DNA from: a virus
Length of the DNA stretch: 35,456 nt
Virus record (IMG/VR): IMGVR_UViG_3300044960_000577
Coordinates: 1-35,456 of that record
Reading direction: 5' to 3' (one strand)
The position numbers and the translations under genes were made by a program. A model generated the notes under the pieces. That model did no database searches. It saw only the letters and a list, made by a program, of their open reading frames with translations, and was not told the DNA's origin. Positions 1-6,748 of the stretch are shown piece by piece. Position 1 is the stretch's first letter; each line of letters begins with the position of its first letter.

Positions 1-114
1 AATCTGCCGCTGCAAGTCACTGGGGGACTGCGCCAGGGCGGTGGCGACGTAGAGGACGCCGACCAGCACCGCGGCGGCCGCTGCGACAAGAAGGAGTCGA
101 TCCAGCCTGCTCAT
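1..114 (-). CDS. Partial small membrane-anchored or exported protein
   Basis: The first 38 codons of a gene that runs off the left edge. The ATG at 114 follows GGGAGG at a spacing of 8, and the gene starts 29 bases after the stop of the last fibre-type gene. The protein begins MSRLDRLLL, followed by a hydrophobic Ala/Val/Leu stretch (about residues 7-27) ending in ATALAQS, so it is a signal peptide or N-terminal anchor. Its place directly after the tail genes is where lysis genes or membrane-anchored accessory proteins often lie, but too little remains to assign a function. Confidence 0.6.
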   Translation of the reverse strand, partial: MSRLDRLLLVAAAAAVLVGVLYVATALAQSPSDLQRQI

Positions 115-143
115 GCTTCCATCCTCCCGGTGGGTGAAGTCCA

Positions 144-935
144 TCAGGCTCCCTCGTCGTACTCGATGAAGAACGCCACGTCCTCAATGCCGGTCCCCGC
201 GGTGTCCACATCGGCGTCCAGCACGTCCCCCGCCGCCAGGCTCGTCACGTCCGGCAGCGTGTGGGTCACGAGGCCCGTCCCCTGCGCGGCGGTGCGCACC
301 GGGCGGTTCGCCTGCGTGGTGTACAGCGTGACCCCGTTCTTGTTCAGGTCGAACGTGTAGTTGCTGGAGGGCGCCACGCGGCAGGTGCTGCGCACGGCCT
401 TGATGGTGCCCTTCACCGGCACCACCATGCGGTAGGAGGCGCCCGCGCCGCTTGGGCTGCCGGGGAGGATGACCGCGATGGAGAGCCGCCGCGCCGGGAC
501 CGCCTGCAGGCCGGCCGGGAAGATCCAGATGGTGTCCGCGTCCAGGGCCACGGCCACCGGGGGCTGGAACAGGCCGTCCGTGGGCGTCTGCGTCAGCGCC
601 CCCGGCGTGCTGGGGTGCGCGTAGAGCAGCGCCCCCGCCGTCCAGGACCAGCCGGTCTTCGTGAAGACGCCTTCGGTCTGCGCGAAGGCGTCCGTGCCGG
701 CCCCGGCGCCCGCCTGCACGAAGCCCACGAGCGGCCGGTCGGCGTTGGTGGCCTTGGCCAACTGCCCGCTGGCGTTGCGGTACACGAGGTCCCCCGCCGC
801 CAGGGCCGCCGCGGCCAGGGCCTTCATCGTGCGGCCGGCCTCGATGCGGTCGAAGTTGCCGTCGTACAGCGCCCACTTGTTGAGCACGCCGGCCGCCCCG
901 GCCTTCTGCAGGTTGTAGTGCTCGGTCGCAGACAT
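144..935 (-). CDS. Virion surface/tail fibre-type protein, 263 aa
   Basis: Starts at an ATG 7 bases after GGGAGG. The first 90 residues include a stretch (GDLVYRNASGQLAKATNADR, then PLVGFV) of the type seen in small beta-rich phage decoration or fibre domains. The C-terminal half (from about residue 150) is a beta-rich domain ending in GIEDVAFFIEYDEGA, as in phage fibre tips. There is no enzyme motif. It is the last complete gene of the tail operon, downstream of the tail hub, so a receptor-binding or decoration role is likely by position. No specific family is recognised with confidence. Confidence 0.6.
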   Translation of the reverse strand: MSATEHYNLQKAGAAGVLNKWALYDGNFDRIEAGRTMKALAAAALAAGDLVYRNASGQLAKATNADRPLVGFVQAGAGAGTDAFAQTEGVFTKTGWSWTAGALLYAHPSTPGALTQTPTDGLFQPPVAVALDADTIWIFPAGLQAVPARRLSIAVILPGSPSGAGASYRMVVPVKGTIKAVRSTCRVAPSSNYTFDLNKNGVTLYTTQANRPVRTAAQGTGLVTHTLPDVTSLAAGDVLDADVDTAGTGIEDVAFFIEYDEGA

Positions 936-956
936 CCCGTCCCCTCCCGGGGCGCC

Positions 957-2759
957 CTACGGCGCCACCTCAACCTCCAGCGCCTGCCGGCGGCTCTCCT
1001 TGCCGCCGCTGCGGCGCGTTGTGACCTCAAACTTGATGAACCGGTGGTACGCGCCGTTGTCGGCCAGGTTGTCTGCCGCCCCGTAGGTGTAGTCCTCGGT
1101 GCTCCTGCTCACCGCGCGGCGCAGTCCGTAGGCGCCGCCGGCCGTGGCCTTGGTGTAGACGCGCACCAGGTAGTCCAGCCACTGCGGCTCCTTGCCCTGC
1201 ACCTCGGCTCCGTTCACCAAGTCCGCGTCCTCGGGGTTGTCCCGGCGCGCGTACCGCCAGGCCACGGTCACGTCCACCTGCCCAGGCCCGATGACCCGCC
1301 GGCTGCCCTGGAGCACGCCGCCCTCCCGCACCTGCAGGCCGTGCACGGGTGCGGGCTCCTGCGCGACGCCCCGGACGGGGAACGCGTAGACGGGCAGGCC
1401 GGCCAGGTCTTGCTCCTGGCCGTGGGAGTTGACGCTGGCGAACTTGAAGTAGAGCGTGCGGCCCACGTAGGCGGGCGGGGGGTCGTAGATGGCGCCCCCG
1501 GTGAAGACGCCGATGAACCCGAAGGGGTACCCCACGCTGATGACGTTCTGCCCCCGGTCAAAGGGGCCGCGGAACAGCCCCCGCAGCGCGTAGCGCCCCG
1601 CCGCCAGCAGGTCGGCCTGCCGGTACGCCAGCGGCTCCGTGCCCACCACCGCCAGCGTCCGCAGCGCCAGGGCGTCATCGCGGGTGACCGAGGCCAGCGT
1701 GCCCCCGCTGGCGGCTAGGTCCACGTCCAGCCGCGCCAGGTCGTCGTAGGCCGGTGTTCCGCCCAGGCCGCTCTCCGTGTAGCCCACCGGCGCGCCGCCC
1801 AGCACCACCGCCACCCGCTGGTCCACCGCGTCCGGCGCCAGGCCCATGTACACTGACGCCCCCCGCCACTCGGGGTCCGCGCCGCCCACCAGGAACGCCA
1901 GGCGCACGACGCCTTCACCCGCCACCTCGGCCGGGAGTTCCCAGATCACGCCGGTCGTCGGGCCGGCGTCCTCGGTCGGGGGCGGCGGCGGGTCGCCGGG
2001 GTTGTCCGGCTGCACCTGGTAGGCGGCCAGCAGCAGCGACGCCGTGGGCTCCTCCAGCAACTGCGCCCGGTAGGCGCCGCGGCGCTCGTCCTCGCCCACG
2101 GCCACAACGCGGAAGCGGTGCTGCACGAGGCCGTGCTTCTTGCTGGTCAAGGTGACCACGTCACCGGGCGCCAGGGCCATGTCCTTCGGCCCCAGGGCCA
2201 CGGTGACGGTGACGCCGGGGGCGGCCCGCTGGTAGAGCATGGACGCCGCGATCTTCTTGGCCGGCTCGCTGGCGCAGTAGAACGGCATGGACACCCGGGT
2301 AATGCGCTCCCGCTGCAGCCGCTCGAAGTCATCCCCCACGTACACCTGCGCCGTGTTGTACCGGCGGTCGCGCTCCGGGTAATCGACCACGACCCGGTTC
2401 GCGGTGTCCCGCTCCCCGGGCATCTCGAAGGCCGGCTCGCCGTCCTGCAGGGCGTCGTCCACCACCAGGTCCCGCGTCGCTGGCTCATCCCGCCGGGCGC
2501 CGAACTTCAGGGTCCCCTGGTACCAGGCCAGCCAGCCGCCGTAGTGGGCCAGGATGGTCTCGATGGCCCGCAGGAGGTCCGTCTCGGACTCGATCAGGAC
2601 CGAGCCGCGGAAGTTCTGGTTGTCACAGAAATTCCACGTGTTCGTGTACGTGGCGCTATCGAGCAACGCCGGGTCCAGCCCCAGACCAAACCGAGTATTG
2701 ACCAGCAGTTCCCGGAGGGCCTCGGGGAGGATGATGTCGCAGGCGGTCGGCGCGCTCAT
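957..2759 (-). CDS. Tail hub/host-specificity protein, C-terminal part (Phage-tail_3-like), 600 aa
   Basis: The start ATG at 2759 overlaps the stop of the preceding gene (ATGA). The first 200 residues carry the pattern of the Phage-tail_3 domain of gene-transfer-agent and siphophage tail-tip proteins: a leading ALRELLVNTRFG helix, an Asp/Asn-rich segment, and ETILAHYGGWLAWYQGTLKF. A beta-rich middle follows (VTVALGPKDMALAPGDVVTL). The last 200 residues look like fibronectin-type or Ig-like modules. In related phages this region follows the N-terminal hub domain in one polypeptide; here that domain is encoded separately just upstream. It probably forms the tail tip with that protein and contacts the cell surface. 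Confidence 0.75.
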   Translation of the reverse strand: MSAPTACDIILPEALRELLVNTRFGLGLDPALLDSATYTNTWNFCDNQNFRGSVLIESETDLLRAIETILAHYGGWLAWYQGTLKFGARRDEPATRDLVVDDALQDGEPAFEMPGERDTANRVVVDYPERDRRYNTAQVYVGDDFERLQRERITRVSMPFYCASEPAKKIAASMLYQRAAPGVTVTVALGPKDMALAPGDVVTLTSKKHGLVQHRFRVVAVGEDERRGAYRAQLLEEPTASLLLAAYQVQPDNPGDPPPPPTEDAGPTTGVIWELPAEVAGEGVVRLAFLVGGADPEWRGASVYMGLAPDAVDQRVAVVLGGAPVGYTESGLGGTPAYDDLARLDVDLAASGGTLASVTRDDALALRTLAVVGTEPLAYRQADLLAAGRYALRGLFRGPFDRGQNVISVGYPFGFIGVFTGGAIYDPPPAYVGRTLYFKFASVNSHGQEQDLAGLPVYAFPVRGVAQEPAPVHGLQVREGGVLQGSRRVIGPGQVDVTVAWRYARRDNPEDADLVNGAEVQGKEPQWLDYLVRVYTKATAGGAYGLRRAVSRSTEDYTYGAADNLADNGAYHRFIKFEVTTRRSGGKESRRQALEVEVAP

Positions 2760-3682
2760 TCGACGCCGTACCCTCCGGTCAACTTTGCGCACACCTCATA
2801 GGTCAGCTGAGGCTTGGTCTTCGTCGCGCCCATGTTGAACTCGTGGACGTACACCTTGCACAGCAGCGGGTACCCCAGGGCCTCCTGTGCGGACGTGGCG
2901 GTGGCCGTCCGGTACAGGAACGTCACGCGGTAGGATGACTCAGAGCCGGACATCGGCCCCACAGTGAACACGCCAGTGGTCAGGTTCACGCTGTACTGGT
3001 TCACGCCGGGCGTGCCAGCCACGCGAGTGAGGAGCACACGTACCGGAGCGCTGCCTGGTGCCTCACCAGGGCGCTCGTACCACACGGAGTCTGATCCTGC
3101 CAGGATCGGCGTATGCTGGGCCGTATAGAAGCCTCCGCTACTGGCGATCACCGCCGACTCTGCATGTTGCGTCGTCGTGTTCCCTCCGCCCGACTGGTAG
3201 GCGGCCATGCGGGGGTCGGGCGCTTCGAAGTCACTTCCGGGGTAGAATGTGAAGTCAATCCCGGACGCTGTCCCTGGTCCTGGGTTCGCGGCGTCCCACA
3301 GCACGTCGTCCCCATTCCAAATCCGCAGCAGCGTCATGCTGGGCAGACCCTCGCAGAGGATGTCCAGCCAACTGCGCGTGTAGGTCGTCTCCCCGCCCCC
3401 GCCCTTCTTGGCGCCGCCCCCGCCGCCTTTCTTGCCGCCGCTATGCTCGCTGATGGGGCCGGCCCAGACCGTGTACCCGCGCAGCCGGCGCTGCCCGATG
3501 AGGATGGGGACGGGCGTACCGGGGGTGGGGCCAGCGATCTTGATGCTGGCCAGGTCCTCCGGCTTGACACCGCCCGCCGGCGGGAACAGCAGGCCCCCCA
3601 GCAGGCTGCCGGCAATGTAGCCTGGCCAGCCGCCGACCAGACCGCCGACGATTGCCAGCGCGGGCCGCGCCAGTTCAGCCAT
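2756..3682 (-). CDS. Tail hub/host-specificity protein, N-terminal part, 308 aa
   Basis: The chosen ATG at 3682 has AAGGAG at a spacing of 5; an in-frame start 11 codons upstream lacks a good site. It has a hydrophobic Gly-rich N-terminus (about residues 8-30), then TPVPILIGQRRLRGYTVWAG, a Gly/Lys linker (GGKKGGGGGAKKGGGG) and TTYTRSWLDILCEGLPSM. This order (port-like beta strand, Gly-rich loop, Tyr-rich strand, GEGP-like turn) is typical of the N-terminal part of host-specificity/tail-tip proteins of the gene-transfer-agent type. It lies between the NlpC/P60 gene and the Phage-tail_3 gene, in the expected order. A hairpin element lies directly upstream. Confidence 0.72.
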   Translation of the reverse strand: MAELARPALAIVGGLVGGWPGYIAGSLLGGLLFPPAGGVKPEDLASIKIAGPTPGTPVPILIGQRRLRGYTVWAGPISEHSGGKKGGGGGAKKGGGGETTYTRSWLDILCEGLPSMTLLRIWNGDDVLWDAANPGPGTASGIDFTFYPGSDFEAPDPRMAAYQSGGGNTTTQHAESAVIASSGGFYTAQHTPILAGSDSVWYERPGEAPGSAPVRVLLTRVAGTPGVNQYSVNLTTGVFTVGPMSGSESSYRVTFLYRTATATSAQEALGYPLLCKVYVHEFNMGATKTKPQLTYEVCAKLTGGYGVE

Positions 3683-3703
3683 CCGCACTCCTTGTAAAGG
3701 GGA

Positions 3704-3757
3704 GGGGCCAGCCACCGTAATGGCGACCGGCCCCGTCCCGTCTCATCGAGTCAGGGG
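3704..3757 (-). promoter_or_regulatory. Conserved hairpin leader element, copy 3 (diverged)
   Basis: Fills the gap between the NlpC/P60 stop and the ribosome site of the tail-hub gene. GGGGCC (3704-3709) pairs with GGCCCC (3729-3734), and inner GCCA (3711-3714) pairs with TGGC (3721-3724). The flank that precedes it in the transcript matches the other two copies: CCCTGAC-x-CGA-x-GAGACG-x-GACGGGGC. A short T run follows the stem, then the AAGGAG ribosome site. It could be a structured leader, a processing site or a leaky terminator. Confidence 0.6.
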
Positions 3758-3758
3758 T

Positions 3759-4244
3759 CTACCCTACTCCACCCGATAGTACACCAGCCCCGCCGGTTCC
3801 CTCACCCCCTGCCCACCGCCAGCCGCTCTCCAGCGTCGCCGCCAGCAGGCTGCTGCGCAGCGGCCAGGCCTGCACCCCGGCGCCGCGCACGGAGTGGATC
3901 AGTAAGCCGTCGCCGACGTAGATGCCGGCGTGCCCCGCGCTGGGCCAGCGGCGGCCCCGGAACACCAGGATGTCCCCCGGCTCCCACGGGCGCGGCGTCC
4001 GCCGGCAGTAGGCCGCGATGAGCCGCAGGTAGCGCTCGCTGCCATCATGCAGGTGCCAGTTGGGCGGCGGCGGCTCGTACCGCGGCGCCTCCCGCAGCAC
4101 CCCGGCCTCCAGGTAGACCGCGATGAGCAGGTTGCCGCAGTCCACGCCTACGCCCTTCACTCTCGCGCCGTGATGGAACGGCGTGCCCAGCCAGGACCTG
4201 GCCGCGGCCACCACACGCTCCTGTTGCTCCGGCGTCAGTCCCAT
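3759..4244 (-). CDS. NlpC/P60 tail-tip peptidoglycan peptidase, 161 aa
   Basis: Cell-wall endopeptidase carried in the tail tip. The NlpC/P60 catalytic set is visible: Cys36 in VDCGNLL, His105 in SAGHAGIYVG, and a third residue His117 in LLIHS. Length and position between the DUF2163 and hub genes match the gene-transfer-agent cell-wall peptidase slot. The start at 4244 lies a few bases after the preceding stop. The ribosome site is weak, so translation is probably coupled to the upstream gene. It likely opens peptidoglycan locally during DNA entry and is not the lysis endolysin. Confidence 0.85.
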   Translation of the reverse strand: MGLTPEQQERVVAAARSWLGTPFHHGARVKGVGVDCGNLLIAVYLEAGVLREAPRYEPPPPNWHLHDGSERYLRLIAAYCRRTPRPWEPGDILVFRGRRWPSAGHAGIYVGDGLLIHSVRGAGVQAWPLRSSLLAATLESGWRWAGGEGTGGAGVLSGGVG

Positions 4245-4248
4245 CCAA

Positions 4249-5151
4249 TCAGCCCACGAGTTCTTCCATCTCAGGCATGAAGGGGAACCCGCGGAAGCGC
4301 TGCCGCCAGTCCGCCGGCGCATCCCGCAGGTTCCCGAACTTGTCCCGGCAGTCCGCGATGTCCTTGTGGCACCCCGGCCACAGTTTGATGGCGCTGCCCA
4401 CGTCCGGCACCTCAGGCAACGGGTAGAAGAATGACACCACGCTGCCCACGTGCAGCCCGATGGTCTGCTTCAGGCCCAGCAGGTTCCCGCTCGTAAACTC
4501 GATCTGCCCCAGGTCGAAGTACCCGTCCACGTAGGCCGGCAGCACTGGCGGGGTCGCCGGCACGAGCGCCCCGTAGGTCACCGTGTCCGTCGTGGCCGAC
4601 TCCACCGTCGAGGTCACCTCAAAGGACGCCTTGATGACCCCGCAGATGCTGTCGTAGATGGCGTTGTTGCACTCGCGCTGGAAGACGGTCCTCGGGATGG
4701 CCATGGAGAGCCTGGAGAGGATGCTCTCCAGCAGGAACTCCACGGCGGTCATGGTCACCCGCGCGCCCTGGATGTACCAGATGGTGTCCAGCACGCTGGC
4801 CGCAGCGCGGTAGTCAAAGATGTACACCCTGACCTCCGCGCCGTGAAACTTCCGCACCTTCGCCCAGTGCCCGATGGGGCGCGTCACGCCGTTCAGGTCC
4901 AGGTCGGCGTTCCGCACCGTGACGGAGAGGGTGTCGATCTGCAGGTCCATCCCCGCCCGCATCTCCGTCCGCTCCACCCCGAACCCCCCGCGCCAGGTTT
5001 GCAGGCCGGCGCCGTCCCCCACGTCGTGCTGGATGTCCGCGTCGGTGTCGGCAAACCGCAGCACGGTGCCGTCCGTGAGGGTCACCTTCCACAGTTCGTG
5101 GAACTGCCGCTCCCCAGCGCCCGCCTGCAGCAGCCCTAGGTCCTTGGGCAT
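4249..5151 (-). CDS. Tail-tip protein, DUF2163/BR0599 family, 300 aa
   Basis: Matches the gene-transfer-agent tail-tip protein with an N-terminal DUF2163 domain (about residues 15-165) and a C-terminal BR0599-type end (PGCHKD, ADCRDKFGN, then FRGFPFMP). Four cysteines, Cys161, Cys170, Cys261 and Cys268, fall in two pairs. This is compatible with the 4Fe-4S cluster known in tail-tip proteins such as lambda gpL; cluster binding here is inference. ATG 5151 follows GGGGTGG at a spacing of 7 and shares one base with the stop of the glycosyltransferase gene (TGATG). An in-frame start six codons upstream is less likely. Confidence 0.85.
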   Translation of the reverse strand: MPKDLGLLQAGAGERQFHELWKVTLTDGTVLRFADTDADIQHDVGDGAGLQTWRGGFGVERTEMRAGMDLQIDTLSVTVRNADLDLNGVTRPIGHWAKVRKFHGAEVRVYIFDYRAAASVLDTIWYIQGARVTMTAVEFLLESILSRLSMAIPRTVFQRECNNAIYDSICGVIKASFEVTSTVESATTDTVTYGALVPATPPVLPAYVDGYFDLGQIEFTSGNLLGLKQTIGLHVGSVVSFFYPLPEVPDVGSAIKLWPGCHKDIADCRDKFGNLRDAPADWRQRFRGFPFMPEMEELVG

Positions 5152-5837
5152 CAGGCGGCCACCCCCCATGCCACGGCCCGGCGCTGCGCCAGCCTGGCGT
5201 AGCGCTGCTGCTCTGCGCGGAGCCGTGCGGAGAGGCTGTCGGGGTGCACGCGGTAGGTGTAGAGCACCCGCTCAATCTTGCGCACCCCGCCCACCGCGGC
5301 CATGCGCAGGGCCAGGTCGTAGTCCCCCGCCACGGGGAACGCCAGGTCCACACCACCGGCAGCCCACAGAGCCTCCCGCCGCATCAGCCGGAAGCCGAAC
5401 GCAATGAACCACTGCGCCAGGAGCGAGAGGGAGAACGGCGGCTCGCACCGCCGCCCCGGCCGGCGCAGACCCCCGGCCGTCTCGTCGAGGACCTCGTACC
5501 GGCTGTAGACGTAGGCCAGGCCGGGGTCGCGCTCCAGTACCTCCAGGGCCGCCTCCAGCGCCTCCGGCGCCCACAGGTCGTCGCTGTCCACCAGCGCCAC
5601 GTAGGGTGCGGCCGTCCGCCGCAGCGCGGCGTCCACGGCCGCCCACCGGCCAAGGGCCGGCGCGCGCGCCACCACGATCCGGTCATCCGCCGGCAGCGCC
5701 GGCAGCGGCCCCGCGGAGCCGTCGTCCCAGACCAGCAGCCGCCACTCCGGCAGCGTCTGGGCGCGTATGGATGTCACCGCGGCCAGCAGGTACGCCGGCC
5801 GCTGGTCCCGCACGGTCATGAGCAGGTCTACCATCAT
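5151..5837 (-). CDS. Family-2 glycosyltransferase inside the tail module, 228 aa
   Basis: GT-A fold enzyme. It has an N-terminal nucleotide-binding strand pattern (VDLLMTVRDQRPAYLLAAVT), VWDDGS at 37-41, the DxD-type metal motif VDSDD at 83-87, and a C-terminal acceptor region with GDYDLALRMA. No membrane segments are visible, so it is probably cytosolic. It sits between the DUF2460 and DUF2163 genes with ATGA and TGATG overlaps on both sides, so it is translated as part of the tail-tip operon. Possible roles are glycosylation of a virion protein or alteration of host surface sugars; the sequence does not decide between them. Confidence 0.85.
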   Translation of the reverse strand: MMVDLLMTVRDQRPAYLLAAVTSIRAQTLPEWRLLVWDDGSAGPLPALPADDRIVVARAPALGRWAAVDAALRRTAAPYVALVDSDDLWAPEALEAALEVLERDPGLAYVYSRYEVLDETAGGLRRPGRRCEPPFSLSLLAQWFIAFGFRLMRREALWAAGGVDLAFPVAGDYDLALRMAAVGGVRKIERVLYTYRVHPDSLSARLRAEQQRYARLAQRRAVAWGVAA

Positions 5838-6409
5838 GCCGCCACCGGCATCACGGAGTCCTGTTCCATCACCACGCGGGTCAACCAGCCCGCACCGCGG
5901 CCGACGCGCTGCTGCTCCATCTCATCCTCGTTGAAGGCCACGCGGAACCACTCGTTTGCCACGTCGGCGGTGACCCTGGCGCCGCTGGCGGGCGCGGTGG
6001 TGAAGGTGACCTTCCCGGTGCTCAGGTCCACCGTGTAGTCCACCCCGGGCGTCTGCACCACGCCGTCCACGTAGACGGTCACGGCGTCTGCCCGGTCCCC
6101 GTAGACTTTGAACTCCACCTGCTCCCCGTTCCCCTCGCCCAACTCCTCCCCCGCGCGGTCGGGCCGCGTCCAGTCCTGGAACAGGAAGGTCCGGCCCATG
6201 CCCCGGTGCCGCATGTAGAACGCCTCCAGCATGTCGAACAGGTCAGGCGGCAAGATCGGCGAGTAGTCGATCTGGAACCGGAACACGGGCGCCAGCCACC
6301 GGATATCCCGCTGCACCGCCCCGCTGGTGTAGCGCTTGACCAGGGTGTAGAACCGCGGGGTCACGGTCAGCCGCCCGTACCGCCGCAGTGCTTGGGGCCA
6401 CTGTTCCAT
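5834..6409 (-). CDS. Distal tail-type protein, DUF2460 family, 191 aa
   Basis: Matches DUF2460 (TIGR02217-type), the gene-transfer-agent distal tail family. The N-terminal half has a strand pattern with LAPVFRFQIDYSPILPPDLF and FYMRHRGMGRTFLFQDW. The C-terminal half has the usual beta domain (VTVYVDGVVQTPGVDYTVD, then GKVTFTTAPASGARVTADV). ATG 6409 lies 5 bases after the stop of the BppU-like gene. In the family it forms the ring joining the tail tube to the tip. Its order before DUF2163, NlpC/P60 and hub genes is conserved here except for the glycosyltransferase inserted after it. Confidence 0.82.
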   Translation of the reverse strand: MEQWPQALRRYGRLTVTPRFYTLVKRYTSGAVQRDIRWLAPVFRFQIDYSPILPPDLFDMLEAFYMRHRGMGRTFLFQDWTRPDRAGEELGEGNGEQVEFKVYGDRADAVTVYVDGVVQTPGVDYTVDLSTGKVTFTTAPASGARVTADVANEWFRVAFNEDEMEQQRVGRGAGWLTRVVMEQDSVMPVAA

Positions 6410-6414
6410 CGGCG

Positions 6415-6744
6415 CTACCCCTTGTCGGGCACCACGCGCACGATGATGTAGCCGTCCGTGGGCACCCGCATCACCTCGCCGCTGTCGAACGTCAGCACGA
6501 ACTCCGCCTCATACTCCCCGGCCGTGTCAGTGTCCGCCGCGGCCCAGGCGTACTCCACGATGCCTTCGCCCGCGTCAAAGATGAGACCGGGCGCGTTCAC
6601 CTTCACGGCGCTTCGCAGGTCCGTCATGACAAACTGCACGGCCGCCACACGCGAGAGGTCCAGGGGGCTGCCGTCCTGGGCACTCAGCACAGTGGCCTGA
6701 ATGTGCGGTAGGCGTGACCCTCGCTTGATAGTGAACTCCGCCAT
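6415..6744 (-). CDS. BppU-like baseplate/fibre adaptor, 109 aa
   Basis: Start ATG 6744 has GGAGGTG at a spacing of 7. The pattern IKRGSRLPHIQATVLS, then SPLDLSRVAAVQFVM and a C-terminal YIIVRVVPDKG resembles the N-terminal domain of BppU-type baseplate upper proteins, which bind fibres to the baseplate. It sits between the repeat-fibre gene and the distal tail gene, consistent with a fibre adaptor. Family assignment is by pattern only. Confidence 0.6.
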   Translation of the reverse strand: MAEFTIKRGSRLPHIQATVLSAQDGSPLDLSRVAAVQFVMTDLRSAVKVNAPGLIFDAGEGIVEYAWAAADTDTAGEYEAEFVLTFDSGEVMRVPTDGYIIVRVVPDKG

Positions 6745-6748
6745 GCGC

